Source: Candidatus Chloroheliales bacterium | Lineage (GTDB): Bacteria > Chloroflexota > Chloroflexia > QHBQ01 | Direction of reading: 5' to 3' | Length of the DNA: 8,940 nucleotides | Assembly (NCBI GenBank): GCA_003243865.1 | Contig: QHBQ01000316.1 | Location: 1-8,940, forward strand | In this document: one piece after another, positions 1 through 6,010 of the stretch | How positions within the stretch are numbered: position 1 is the first letter of the stretch | Layout: each line of letters opens with the position of its first letter | Position numbers and translations under genes: made by a program | The notes under the pieces: model-generated | Seen by the model: only the letters and a program-made list of their open reading frames with translations | What the model was told of the DNA's origin: nothing | The model's database searches: none

Positions 1-1380
1 GCCGACCTCCTTTGCCAGCGGAATGCTGCTGGTGTAGACCAGCGCGATACTAGCGTTGTCCTGGATGTTCAGCACGATGGCGTTGACGTCCTTGCTGTCA
101 AGCATCTTCAGGCTGTTGTCCATCAGGTCGGAACTGGCCGCCCACTCGGCGGTATAGTATAGCCCGCGAACGTGGAATTGCTTGAGCGCGACATCCTTGA
201 CCGCTTCGTGCTGGATCGGCAGCTTGGTTAGTTCGTAGCCGGAGTACTTGAAGTGCAGCATCGGGTTGGGCGGCAAGCCGCGCAGGGTGTAGTTGCCGCT
301 GGCGTCGGTGAAGGTGATCAGGTTGCTGGTGGTAATCGGCTGTTGCAGCAGCGCCGCAGGTGGCGGCGGGAGCGGGGTGGCGGTGGGCGGCGGTGGTGGT
401 GGCGGGGTGAAGGTTGGCTGGCCTGGCCCAGCGCTCGGCACCACGTAGGTACGGGCGGCGTAGCCTTTGTCAGCGCGGTCATCGGTGGTCTGCACTGGCA
501 CCCAGGCAAACTGGTCGCCGGAGACATCGGCACCCGTCACCTTCAAAATGGTGCCATCCTGCAGTAGTCGCACATGATCGGCGCCGTGCTTCGGCGCGGC
601 GGTGAGCCAGAGGCCATCGCTATCGGTGCCGAACACCCGCACGTAGCCGAGGTCAGCGGTCGGCGTGGTAGCAACGGTGTCCGTGACCATCTGCGGGGCG
701 GCCAGCGGCTTGCCACCATAGTGGTACGAGCTGGTTAGCGTGGGGGTCGCCTGCAAGGGCGCGGGTGCGACCCCATTATCGCTGGGGTAGGCGCGCACCA
801 TCACGTTCGAAAGCGGCTTGCCGGTGGTGGCATCAGTCACCTTGCCGTGAATCGAGTTGGGAATAAGGCTGACTGTGTTTGGCCCTGGGTTGAGCTTGAC
901 TCCCTGAGCAGCGGCGTAGCCATCCGCACTGATTGTGGCGCTGGCATCGGCGTCGAGTTTGTCGAAGCTGTACTGGCCACTGCTGTCGGTGACGCCGGAG
1001 GTTGCGCCGCTCGCCTGCTGCACCGCAATTGTTGCGTTGGCAACCGCCGAGCCGTCCCAGGCATTGTTCACCATCACGCTGGTTTTGGTTGCTGGCGCAT
1101 TGGGGGGCGGTGTGGACGTATCAGTAGCGCCGCCGTTTCCGCCGGGGGTAGAATTAGTGACGTTGTCCGCCTGTGCTGGCACCGCTGTACCGTTATTGGC
1201 GTTGGCCTGGACACCGCCGGGTGTGGTTTGGGTGTTGACAATCGGATTGGTTACTCCGCTGTTTGACTGGCTGCTGCCAAACAGGTCACAAGCCGATAGG
1301 GTCAAGGCAACCACTAGCAACAAACTAACCAACCGCGCGGCGTGGGTCAGCCGCTGCGACATTCTGCTCTCGCTCTGCAC
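1..1380 (-). CDS. Surface lipoprotein with beta-sandwich, SH3-like and DUF4015 (putative glycosyl hydrolase) domains, 3' end outside window
   Basis: The reading frame is open from 1380 to the window edge (460 codons) and continues past it. The start is GTG at 1380 with GAGGAG five bases upstream; an ATG at 1362 is the alternative but has a poor ribosome site. A signal peptide ends in a lipobox (LSAC, Cys31 from the GTG), so this is a lipoprotein. An Asn/Thr/Pro-rich linker follows to about residue 95, then a carboxypeptidase-regulatory-like beta domain (about 98-175). A second such domain starts at 178-200 (HGKVTDATTGKPLSNV) and seems to resume at 355-390 (TDASGNYTLRGLPP). Between the halves lie an SH3-like segment (about 244-312) and a linker with seven consecutive prolines (326-332). 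From about 404 (RGLYYTAEW...) the sequence resembles the start of DUF4015, a putative glycosyl hydrolase domain, including LNIQDN and the IPLAKEVG ending. The domain calls are by eye. A role in extracellular polysaccharide or cell-wall work is inferred. Confidence 0.8.
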   Translation of the reverse strand, partial: MQSESRMSQRLTHAARLVSLLLVVALTLSACDLFGSSQSNSGVTNPIVNTQTTPGGVQANANNGTAVPAQADNVTNSTPGGNGGATDTSTPPPNAPATKTSVMVNNAWDGSAVANATIAVQQASGATSGVTDSSGQYSFDKLDADASATISADGYAAAQGVKLNPGPNTVSLIPNSIHGKVTDATTGKPLSNVMVRAYPSDNGVAPAPLQATPTLTSSYHYGGKPLAAPQMVTDTVATTPTADLGYVRVFGTDSDGLWLTAAPKHGADHVRLLQDGTILKVTGADVSGDQFAWVPVQTTDDRADKGYAARTYVVPSAGPGQPTFTPPPPPPPTATPLPPPPAALLQQPITTSNLITFTDASGNYTLRGLPPNPMLHFKYSGYELTKLPIQHEAVKDVALKQFHVRGLYYTAEWAASSDLMDNSLKMLDSKDVNAIVLNIQDNASIALVYTSSIPLAKEVG

Positions 1381-1385
1381 CGTAA

Positions 1386-1391
1386 CTCCTC
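1386..1391 (-). promoter_or_regulatory. Shine-Dalgarno site that favours the GTG start
   Basis: GAGGAG on the minus strand sits five bases before GTG (1380-1378). The ATG at 1362 has only scattered GAG triplets before it. This is why the lipoprotein is started at the GTG, which adds six residues ahead of the hydrophobic core without harming the signal peptide. Confidence 0.6.
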
Positions 1392-1395
1392 ACTA

Positions 1396-1462
1396 GCGAC
1401 GATGGCCCGTCGCCTGGTATCCCGATCTTGTTTCGCAATGAACAAGGTGCAAACGTACCTTG
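1396..1462 (-). other. Structured 5' leader with three short stems, two mutually exclusive
   Basis: In the lipoprotein mRNA leader I see three perfect 6-bp inverted repeats: CAAGGT/ACCTTG (1443-1448 with 1457-1462, loop 8), CTTGTT/AACAAG (1427-1432 with 1441-1446, loop 8) and GCGACG/CGTCGC (1396-1401 with 1408-1413, loop 6). The first two share bases 1443-1446, so they cannot form together. The third lies just ahead of the GAGGAG ribosome site. A regulatory role is speculative, since short repeats of this kind also occur by chance. Confidence 0.3.
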
Positions 1463-1470
1463 CGGCGCTT

Positions 1471-1499
1471 ATTATCCGCTACCTTGGGGAATCTGTCAA
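1471..1499 (-). promoter_or_regulatory. Sigma-70-type promoter of the lipoprotein gene
   Basis: On the minus strand TTGACA (1499-1494) is followed after exactly 17 bases by GATAAT (1476-1471). Transcription should start near 1464, giving a leader of about 84 bases before the GTG at 1380. It faces away from the membrane-protein gene at 1599. Confidence 0.7.
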
Positions 1500-1533
1500 G
1501 CCATAGATAAGCTGCAGCACAGATGTTAGGCTA

Positions 1534-1560
1534 TTGTAATAGGGGCAGTTGTGTTATACT
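1534..1560 (+). promoter_or_regulatory. Possible promoter of the small membrane protein gene
   Basis: TATACT (1555-1560) is a good -10 box. The best -35 is TTGTAA (1534-1539), at a short 15-base spacing. If used, transcription starts near 1567. That would place the upstream in-frame GTG (1551) outside the message and supports ATG 1599 as the start. Confidence 0.4.
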
Positions 1561-1598
1561 TTTGCCGCTCAAGAGCGATTAGGGCAGGGGTGAACAGA

Positions 1599-2030
1599 AT
1601 GGGATTTGTGATCATCTCAGTGGTGCTATTGGGGCTGGTGGCTGGCCTCATCGTCGCGCACCTGGCGATCAGCCGCGCGGTGCTACGCCAAGCCGACTGG
1701 GGGGGCGGCGAACGACTGGCTGCGCTGTCCGCCTCTGCCTTTCTGCTCGGCACCTTCTGGCTGGCCTTCGGCGGTCTCTATCTGCTGATCATAGATACCC
1801 AGAATCCGCCCATTGCCGACCCCTGGCACACCATCCTGGTGTTCCTCGCCTCGCCTCCCTCTTACATCTTTACCGATGTGCGCGGCATCAACTTCTTCCA
1901 GTGCTTCTACAACGGTAGAGGCGCGTGCGACCCGCTGCAGTTCGTTGGCCCTGCGCTGCTCACCTTCGTCATCCTGCTGGCGCTCAGTGGCCTGCTCGCG
2001 CTGCGCCAGCGCCGCCTCAACCGCACCTAA
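1599..2030 (+). CDS. Small three-helix membrane protein of unknown function
   Basis: I do not recognise the family. The 143-residue protein begins at ATG 1599, with AGGGG eight bases upstream; an in-frame GTG at 1551 lies within the presumed -10 region and is unlikely. Three hydrophobic segments are visible at about 2-24, 42-65 and 115-136. Arginines 26, 30 and 39 in the first loop and the RQRRLNR tail predict that both are cytoplasmic, with the N-terminus outside. The long second loop (about 66-114) would be outside and carries Cys102 and Cys110, which could form a disulfide. The gene is divergent from the lipoprotein gene and convergent with the ABC permease, whose stop is only 22 bases away, so it appears to be a single-gene unit. 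Confidence 0.7.
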   Translation: MGFVIISVVLLGLVAGLIVAHLAISRAVLRQADWGGGERLAALSASAFLLGTFWLAFGGLYLLIIDTQNPPIADPWHTILVFLASPPSYIFTDVRGINFFQCFYNGRGACDPLQFVGPALLTFVILLALSGLLALRQRRLNRT

Positions 2031-2052
2031 GCAACCTCACCCGTTCGCAAAT

Positions 2053-2967
2053 CTAATCCCAGTCAATCAGCCAGTATTCAATCCAGCCAACCCCGACGTA
2101 GGCAAAGATTGCCAGGCTAGTCATGGTTATCGCAGCGGCAAACAGCATCGCCGAGTCGAAGTTGGTGCGGGCCACAGTCATCAGGAAGCCGAGGCCGGAG
2201 TCGGAGGCGACAAACTCGCCGATAATTGCGCCAGTGAGCGAGAGGGTAAGGCCCATGCGAATGCCGCCCAGCAGAGTGCGCAGCGCCAGCGGTATCTCTA
2301 CGTAGCGGAGCGCCTGCCAGCGGCCAGCGCCCATGGTATAGGAGGCATCCACCAGATCCTTGTCCACCGAGCGCAACCCAACGGTGGTGTTGACCAGGAT
2401 GGGGAAGAAGACGATCAGGGCGCAGATGATCACCTTCGAGGAGAGGCCGAGGCCGAACCAGACCACCAGCAACGGGGCTAGGGCCAGCATCGGCATCGCC
2501 TGGGTAGCGGCGATGTATGGGCCAAGCACCCGCGAGAGCAATGCGGAGCGCGACAGCAGGTAGCCGAGCGTCACACCTAGTACGAAAGCAACCGCGAAAC
2601 CGAGCAGTGCCTCCGAGAGTGTCGCGCCAATGTGCTTCCAGAGCGAACCGCTATGCGCCAACTGCGCGTAGGCGACCCACACCGCACCAGGCGAAGGCAG
2701 CATAAAGCTAGGCACGATGCGCGCCTCAGTCACCTGCCACCAGACGAGCAGGGTGAGCAGCAGCGCGGTGACAACCGGCCAGAAGCGGCTACGCTCCAGC
2801 CAGTTGATGATGCGCTGGCGGCGGCTGTGGGGAACGATGACCAGCGGCAGTTGCTCGGCTGCCGGTGGGGTAAGTTGCTCAGTGCTTTTCCGTAGCGAAA
2901 CGCGCAACTTGCTGCTCCTTCGATACATATGGCGGATTGCTCTTACAAAGTAGTTCTTGGCAGCCAA
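2053..2967 (-). CDS. ABC transporter permease, SsuC/TauC/RibX type
   Basis: This is the inner-membrane channel subunit of an importer, 304 residues from TTG 2967. The binding-protein-dependent permease fold is clear, with hydrophobic segments near 65-80, 118-138, 145-172, 178-197, 232-252 and 275-298. The EAA loop that contacts the ATPase is at 207-226 (DASYTMGAGRWQ...IP, Gly213 and Pro226 in the expected places). PSFMLPSPGAVW (86-97) and ATQAMPMLALAPLL (154-167) are typical of the sulfonate, thiamine-precursor and riboflavin group. The start is uncertain. TTG 2967 has GAGGT seven bases upstream, but a TATAAT at 2985-2980 would start transcription near 2973 and favour ATG 2928. The binding protein is two genes upstream on the same strand. 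No ATPase gene is in the window. The substrate cannot be read from this sequence. Confidence 0.88.
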   Translation of the reverse strand: MAAKNYFVRAIRHMYRRSSKLRVSLRKSTEQLTPPAAEQLPLVIVPHSRRQRIINWLERSRFWPVVTALLLTLLVWWQVTEARIVPSFMLPSPGAVWVAYAQLAHSGSLWKHIGATLSEALLGFAVAFVLGVTLGYLLSRSALLSRVLGPYIAATQAMPMLALAPLLVVWFGLGLSSKVIICALIVFFPILVNTTVGLRSVDKDLVDASYTMGAGRWQALRYVEIPLALRTLLGGIRMGLTLSLTGAIIGEFVASDSGLGFLMTVARTNFDSAMLFAAAITMTSLAIFAYVGVGWIEYWLIDWD

Positions 2968-2979
2968 CCCGCAGACCTC

Positions 2980-2985
2980 ATTATA
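2980..2985 (-). promoter_or_regulatory. Possible -10 box for the permease gene
   Basis: TATAAT on the minus strand lies between the hairpin at 3014-3048 and the permease. No good -35 stands at 16-18 bases. If it is active, the permease can be made separately from the two genes upstream, and its start would be ATG 2928 rather than TTG 2967. Confidence 0.35.
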
Positions 2986-3013
2986 ATACAGTTTCAGTTA
3001 ATGAGCATGGAGA

Positions 3014-3048
3014 GACAAGGGCGCAACTCCGCAAAGTTGCGCCCTGTC
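3014..3048 (-). terminator. Strong hairpin after the MPVTG protein gene
   Basis: GGGCGCAACT (3019-3028) pairs perfectly with AGTTGCGCCC (3035-3044) across a six-base loop. The stem is extended by GACA/TGTC (3014-3017 with 3045-3048) past one bulged A. It starts 34 bases beyond the stop codon of the secreted helical protein. The message reads TCTCTCCATGCTCATT after it, which is pyrimidine-rich but lacks a clean U run. It may therefore terminate only partly or mainly protect the upstream message. Confidence 0.65.
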
Positions 3049-3081
3049 CAGCAATTGAACCCAGCACTGCGCTAGTCGAGG

Positions 3082-3891
3082 TCAGGATTGGTGAGCGATG
3101 CGCCCCCGCAGTATGTTGCCAGCGAGCATAAGCACCAACCCTGCGCCCGCTAGCCACAGCAGCAGCGCAACACTGTCACGGCCAGTAACGGGCATCGTAG
3201 GTGTACTTCCAGCGTTAGCCAGCATTGTAGCAGCACTGCTCACTGCTTTGTCAAGCGCAATCGCAGCAGCAGCGATCTTGTTTAGGTCGCCTCCCTGCAC
3301 CGCAACGCCTAGGGCATTCAGGGCGGTTTCTATGGTTGTTGCGGCTTGCGGTGATTTATCCTGAATCTGGGACTTACTGGATTGGTATATCTTATCCAAC
3401 GCCTGGTAGGCACGCTGGATGTTAGCCGTATCCTTGTTGGTTATCTCGGCTTCCAGGTCGCGAACAGAAGCCTGTAGCTGCTGCATGAGTAGCTCTATGC
3501 CCCCGAGGGTGCCGGACTTCACCCCCGTTACCGGCTCGGCAGCGTCGTTCACTGCTTTCAGCAGGTTGGTCGCTTCGGTCTTAGCCTTCTCAGCATCGCC
3601 CGCCTGCAGCGCACTGCCCAACGCGGTCATCGCAGCGTCAATGTTTGAGGCAGCTGTTGCTGATTTGGCCCGAATCGCGGCCTCATTCGCCATGAACAGG
3701 TCACTGAACGCCTTGAAGGCCGCCGTCTCTCCGGCCTTATCCTCGAACGATGTCTCACGCACCAGGTCGGCAGCCGCCGACTGGAGGTTTTTCATCACCG
3801 TCTTCAAATCAGTGCCTTGGGCATAGCTGTGCGTGGCGGGCATCACCATGAATGCCACGATCATCAGCATTGCCAGGGTTAGCTTTTTCAT
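3082..3891 (-). CDS. Secreted duplicated helical protein with an MPVTG cell-wall sorting tail
   Basis: The 269-residue protein starts at ATG 3891 with AGGAGG ten bases upstream. Residues 1-24 form a signal peptide (MKKLTLAMLM..., cleavage likely after HSYA). Two similar Ala-rich helical units follow, about 28-118 and 133-222; compare SATAASNIDAAMTALGSALQ (77-96) with SPQAATTIETALNALGVAVQ (180-199). The units resemble, by eye, the helical extracellular segment found before FTR1-type iron permeases; this is a weak assignment. The C-terminus has MPVTG (233-237), a hydrophobic span (about 241-260) and an RGR tail, which is the layout of a sortase signal with Met replacing Leu. It sits between the binding protein and permease of the ABC locus on the same strand, so a role in presenting or retaining a ligand is possible. 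No sortase gene is in the window. Confidence 0.8.
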   Translation of the reverse strand: MKKLTLAMLMIVAFMVMPATHSYAQGTDLKTVMKNLQSAAADLVRETSFEDKAGETAAFKAFSDLFMANEAAIRAKSATAASNIDAAMTALGSALQAGDAEKAKTEATNLLKAVNDAAEPVTGVKSGTLGGIELLMQQLQASVRDLEAEITNKDTANIQRAYQALDKIYQSSKSQIQDKSPQAATTIETALNALGVAVQGGDLNKIAAAAIALDKAVSSAATMLANAGSTPTMPVTGRDSVALLLWLAGAGLVLMLAGNILRGRIAHQS

Positions 3892-3948
3892 TACCTTACT
3901 TCCTCCTTTATGGTTCTCGCTCTAACGCGAGAGATTAAAAGTGGTTTG

Positions 3949-4013
3949 CGCATTTGCCAGCGCGTTGGGAACGTTCCGCAGGGACACACTGATATGCACC
4001 TTGCGGAAATGCG
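3949..4013 (-). other. Inverted-repeat-rich spacer between the binding protein and MPVTG protein genes
   Basis: This 130-base gap holds TTCCGCA/TGCGGAA (3974-3980 with 4002-4008), CGCATTT/AAATGCG (3949-3955 with 4007-4013) and a perfect 10-bp palindrome GGAACGTTCC (3968-3977). Nearer the next gene is a smaller stem, TCTCGC/GCGAGA (3915-3920 with 3927-3932). There is no U run. The spacer could stabilise the message of the binding protein, which is usually needed in excess over the permease, or hold a protein-binding site. Confidence 0.35.
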
Positions 4014-4021
4014 TAACTACA

Positions 4022-5152
4022 TCAGGGCTTGGCCGCCTCCGCGAACTGGTTGGTATAGAAGGTGGTGGGGTCGGCAGTGCCGCTGATGATGCCGGTTGCC
4101 TGCAGCAGGTTCTGGGTAGCCTGCCACCCTGCCGGGTCAGACCAGCCAAGCGGGTGTCCCCCGCTGGGGGGCTGCATATAGTCGAGCGTAGCAGTCATCA
4201 CATCACGCTGCACCGGTATCTTGTCGGGGCTGAGATCGCCCAACTGCTTCAGGCTGATGTCGAATGCCCCGCTGGGGTCGGCCAGCGCATCCTTCAGCCC
4301 ATGTGCCGTTGCGCTGACGAATGCCTGCACCATCTCCGGGTGTTCCTGAATCAGCTTGTCACCGGCAGCAACCCCGCTGGAGATAAGGTTGGCGGTGTTT
4401 GGCAGTTGCAGGGTTTGCACCTGGTAGCCGAGCGCCCGCATCTGCACCGCCTCGTTGGACAGGAAGGTGAAGGCGATGTCCACTCGCTTGCTGGTAAGCG
4501 CCTCCACCTCGTTGAAGCCAATCTGGATGGGCTTGATGTCGTTGTCGGTAAGATTCGCCGCCTTGAGCATTGCCTCCATGCCCACGTAAGTGGAACTGCC
4601 CGCCGCCGAGTAACCGACGCTGTGACCCTTGAGGTCAGCGGGGCTTTTTAGGCTGAACCCACTGTTGGCAAGCGCCAGCGCGCCTACCGGGTACTTCTGG
4701 TTTGTTGCCATGATGTACTTGATGTTCACGCCCTTCAGCCGCGCGGGAATGAGTGTGTCACCAGTAACCAGGACGAATTGAATCTGCCCGTCGCTGACCA
4801 GTTGGTAGACGTTGGTAACCTGTCCGTACTTGATCTCGACATTCAGGCAGTTGGCGGTATAATAGCCCTTCGCCATCGCGATATAGTAGGGCGCGTTACC
4901 CACATTGGGGGTAAAGCCGGTGGCCAGCACCACATGGGTTGGATTGGCGCAGGCGCTGGTGGTCGTGCCGCTGGTGCCAGTCATCGCCACTGTCGCGGAT
5001 GCAGGCGGGGTGGCCGCGGTGGCGGGAACTGATGCTGAACCAGTCGTCGCGGTTGCTGGCGCGGGCGCGGCGGTTGGGGTGTTGTTATCGCCACCACAGG
5101 CAGCCAGCACCAGGCAGATAAACAAGGAAAGAACCGAAAACAGTTTACCCAA
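4022..5152 (-). CDS. ABC transporter substrate-binding lipoprotein, NMT1/THI5-like
   Basis: This 376-residue protein would capture a small organic ligand outside the membrane and pass it to the permease. The start is TTG 5152, set by AAAGGAGG five bases upstream. The signal sequence ends in the lipobox LAAC, giving lipidated Cys19. A Thr/Ala/Pro-rich tether runs to about residue 67. The periplasmic-binding-protein type 2 fold starts at HVVLATGFTPNVGNAPYYIAMAKGYY (73-98), a hallmark of the NMT1/THI5 group (pyrimidine precursor, riboflavin, sulfonate and nitrate binders). Other matching segments are SPADLKGHSVGYS (170-182) and EALTSKRVDIAF (217-228). Cys68 and Cys102 may form a disulfide. A THI5-type Cys-rich CCCFC motif is not present. 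It is the first gene of its transcription unit. Chloroflexota riboflavin importers (RibXY) have this pairing of protein types, but no FMN or TPP riboswitch was recognised upstream, so the ligand is left open. Confidence 0.87.
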   Translation of the reverse strand: MGKLFSVLSLFICLVLAACGGDNNTPTAAPAPATATTGSASVPATAATPPASATVAMTGTSGTTTSACANPTHVVLATGFTPNVGNAPYYIAMAKGYYTANCLNVEIKYGQVTNVYQLVSDGQIQFVLVTGDTLIPARLKGVNIKYIMATNQKYPVGALALANSGFSLKSPADLKGHSVGYSAAGSSTYVGMEAMLKAANLTDNDIKPIQIGFNEVEALTSKRVDIAFTFLSNEAVQMRALGYQVQTLQLPNTANLISSGVAAGDKLIQEHPEMVQAFVSATAHGLKDALADPSGAFDISLKQLGDLSPDKIPVQRDVMTATLDYMQPPSGGHPLGWSDPAGWQATQNLLQATGIISGTADPTTFYTNQFAEAAKP

Positions 5153-5157
5153 GCAAT

Positions 5158-5165
5158 CCTCCTTT
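5158..5165 (-). promoter_or_regulatory. Strong Shine-Dalgarno site that sets the TTG start of the binding protein
   Basis: AAAGGAGG on the minus strand lies five bases before TTG 5152. The other nearby TTG (three bases after the site) is out of frame and runs at once into a stop. The TTG at 5152 also gives a signal peptide of normal length. Confidence 0.7.
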
Positions 5166-5177
5166 CACTCTCTACAA

Positions 5178-5286
5178 CTTGCCTGCCCCTATGCCACGCC
5201 AGCGGCAGTATAGCGGGCAGATGGTGGAACTCGACGGCCCAGGACGCGGCTAGAACGGTTACTACTAGCTTAACCCCTGAGGCAAG
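5178..5286 (-). promoter_or_regulatory. Candidate structured leader of the ABC binding-protein message
   Basis: AGGCAAG (5280-5286) and CTTGCCT (5178-5184) can pair as a 7-bp closing helix around about 95 bases. Inside are GGTTA/TAACC (5257-5261 with 5271-5275) and CTGCCC/GGGCAG (5184-5189 with 5215-5220), the latter enclosing TGCC/GGCA (5191-5194 with 5205-5208). The closing helix ends 12 bases before the Shine-Dalgarno site. It does not match the FMN or TPP riboswitch consensus as I know them. The predicted transcription start near 5283 would cut into the first arm, which weakens the case. Confidence 0.3.
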
Positions 5287-5289
5287 CAG

Positions 5290-5318
5290 ATTGTAGCACA
5301 CGTCAGCGCCCCTGTCAA
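5290..5318 (-). promoter_or_regulatory. Consensus sigma-70 promoter of the ABC uptake locus
   Basis: On the minus strand a perfect TTGACA (5318-5313) is followed after 17 bases by TACAAT (5295-5290). Transcription should start near 5283, about 130 bases ahead of the TTG start. Its strength fits a highly expressed binding protein. Confidence 0.8.
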
Positions 5319-5325
5319 GCGCTTG

Positions 5326-5355
5326 TTGCCATTGCGCAACTTTTTATGTTACAAT
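5326..5355 (+). promoter_or_regulatory. Possible upstream rightward promoter of the ChrB-C/winged-helix unit
   Basis: TTGCCA (5326-5331) and TACAAT (5350-5355) are 18 bases apart. Its -35 lies eight bases beyond the -35 of the leftward ABC promoter, so the two polymerase sites nearly abut. A message from here would have a leader of about 155 bases before ATG 5519. Confidence 0.4.
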
Positions 5356-5461
5356 ATAACAAGCCATAATGTTCTATTTGTCTCAGAAAACATATTATCA
5401 AAATACTCGTCGCACTTTCTTCCACAAAGAATATTCTAAGCAACCTTCTCAATGCTGCTGC

Positions 5462-5495
5462 GCAAAGTTTGCTATAATAAAATCTGCTGGCAGCA
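5462..5495 (+). promoter_or_regulatory. Extended -10 promoter with flanking interrupted palindromes, for the ChrB-C gene
   Basis: TATAAT (5473-5478) is preceded by TGC (5470-5472), the extended -10 form, which needs little of a -35; none is evident. Transcription would begin near 5485, leaving a leader of about 35 bases. Two 11-bp interrupted palindromes flank the box: GCAAA-G-TTTGC (5462-5472), directly upstream, and TGCTG-G-CAGCA (5485-5495), on the expected start point. Either could be an operator; that part is inference. Confidence 0.6.
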
Positions 5496-5518
5496 ACACA
5501 AAACAGGAGGTTAGAGTG

Positions 5519-6010
5519 ATGAAATGGGTAACCCGACGCGGGGTGCGGCTGGATCGCACCGCCTGCACTTGGTTGATTAGGCGATACATTGACCATGAGG
5601 CAGAGATTAGCTATATAGAGGCCGAAGCGATCCCTGAAGCGGTGCAAGGGGGGGCGTTGCCGTTCCACAACACCATCTCCGAGGAACCGGATATGGAGCG
5701 CACCAGCTTCGATCAGCTGATCGCCGAGTACAAGCTAGATCAGCATGATGCGGCGCTGACACTACTGGCCGCAGTTGTGCGCGGCGCAGAGTTGCGCGAG
5801 GCTGATGCGCCTGCAGAGTCGGCGGGGCTAGAGGCGATTGCCCAGGGGATAAACGCGCTTTCGCACGACGACGACGAGATGGTAGCGCGGGCAATACCGC
5901 TGTTCGACGCGCTCTATGCCTACTGCGAACGGCGGGTGGGCGGCAAAAGCAGGTGGGCGAATCAAGAGGAGCAGGATAGCGAGATAAATGGGGGGAACGA
6001 TGCGCGATGA
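5519..6010 (+). CDS. Stand-alone ChrB C-terminal domain (Chrome_Resist) protein, divergent copy
   Basis: The protein has 163 residues from ATG 5519, with AGGAGG eight bases upstream. It matches the C-terminal domain of the chromate-resistance regulator ChrB over its length: KWVTRRGVRLDRTACTWLIRR (2-22), HEAE (26-29), TSFD (62-65), VVRGAE (86-91) and PLFDALYAYC (127-136). Full-length ChrB has a winged-helix half before this domain; here it is absent and a separate DNA-binding-type gene follows instead. The copy is diverged: where the paralogue at 8399 has SHRDDKCGFD, this one has EEPDMERTSFD, without the His and Cys, and RGAD has become RGAE. A hydrophilic tail follows after about 140. The stop overlaps the next start (ATGA), indicating translational coupling. 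A role in sensing or resisting chromate or a related oxyanion is inferred from the family. Confidence 0.82.
   Translation: MKWVTRRGVRLDRTACTWLIRRYIDHEAEISYIEAEAIPEAVQGGALPFHNTISEEPDMERTSFDQLIAEYKLDQHDAALTLLAAVVRGAELREADAPAESAGLEAIAQGINALSHDDDEMVARAIPLFDALYAYCERRVGGKSRWANQEEQDSEINGGNDAR

Larger units (their letters stand above)
5153..5518. other. Divergent intergenic region, AT-rich on its right side
   Basis: This 366-base gap separates the leftward binding-protein gene from the rightward ChrB-C gene. The left part (5158-5318) holds the ribosome site, leader and promoter of the binding protein. The stretch from 5341 to 5480 has only about 31% G+C by hand count, far below its surroundings, and holds two rightward promoter candidates. 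An in-frame ATG at 5369 would add 50 residues to the ChrB-C protein, but it lacks a ribosome site and the added residues do not look like the family. Confidence 0.6.

Noticed and set aside
847..1396. Rightward open frames of 139 and 153 codons across the lipoprotein gene
   Set aside because: They are antisense to a long frame with a lipobox, domain similarity, promoter and ribosome site; they lack such signals themselves.
2030..2053. A shared terminator between the converging membrane-protein and permease genes
   Set aside because: The 22-base gap holds no stem or T run.
3941..4651. A rightward 236-codon open frame opposite the binding-protein gene
   Set aside because: It is the shadow of a well-supported gene in GC-rich DNA, with no recognisable domain and no promoter.
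5178..5318. An FMN or TPP riboswitch before the binding-protein gene
   Set aside because: Neither the FMN nor the TPP conserved core could be found in the leader on the coding strand.
5369..5518. A 50-residue N-terminal extension of the first ChrB-C protein from ATG 5369
   Set aside because: There is no ribosome site, the residues (Cys- and Lys-rich, AT-driven) do not resemble the missing ChrB winged helix, and a good extended -10 promoter lies inside it at 5470-5478.
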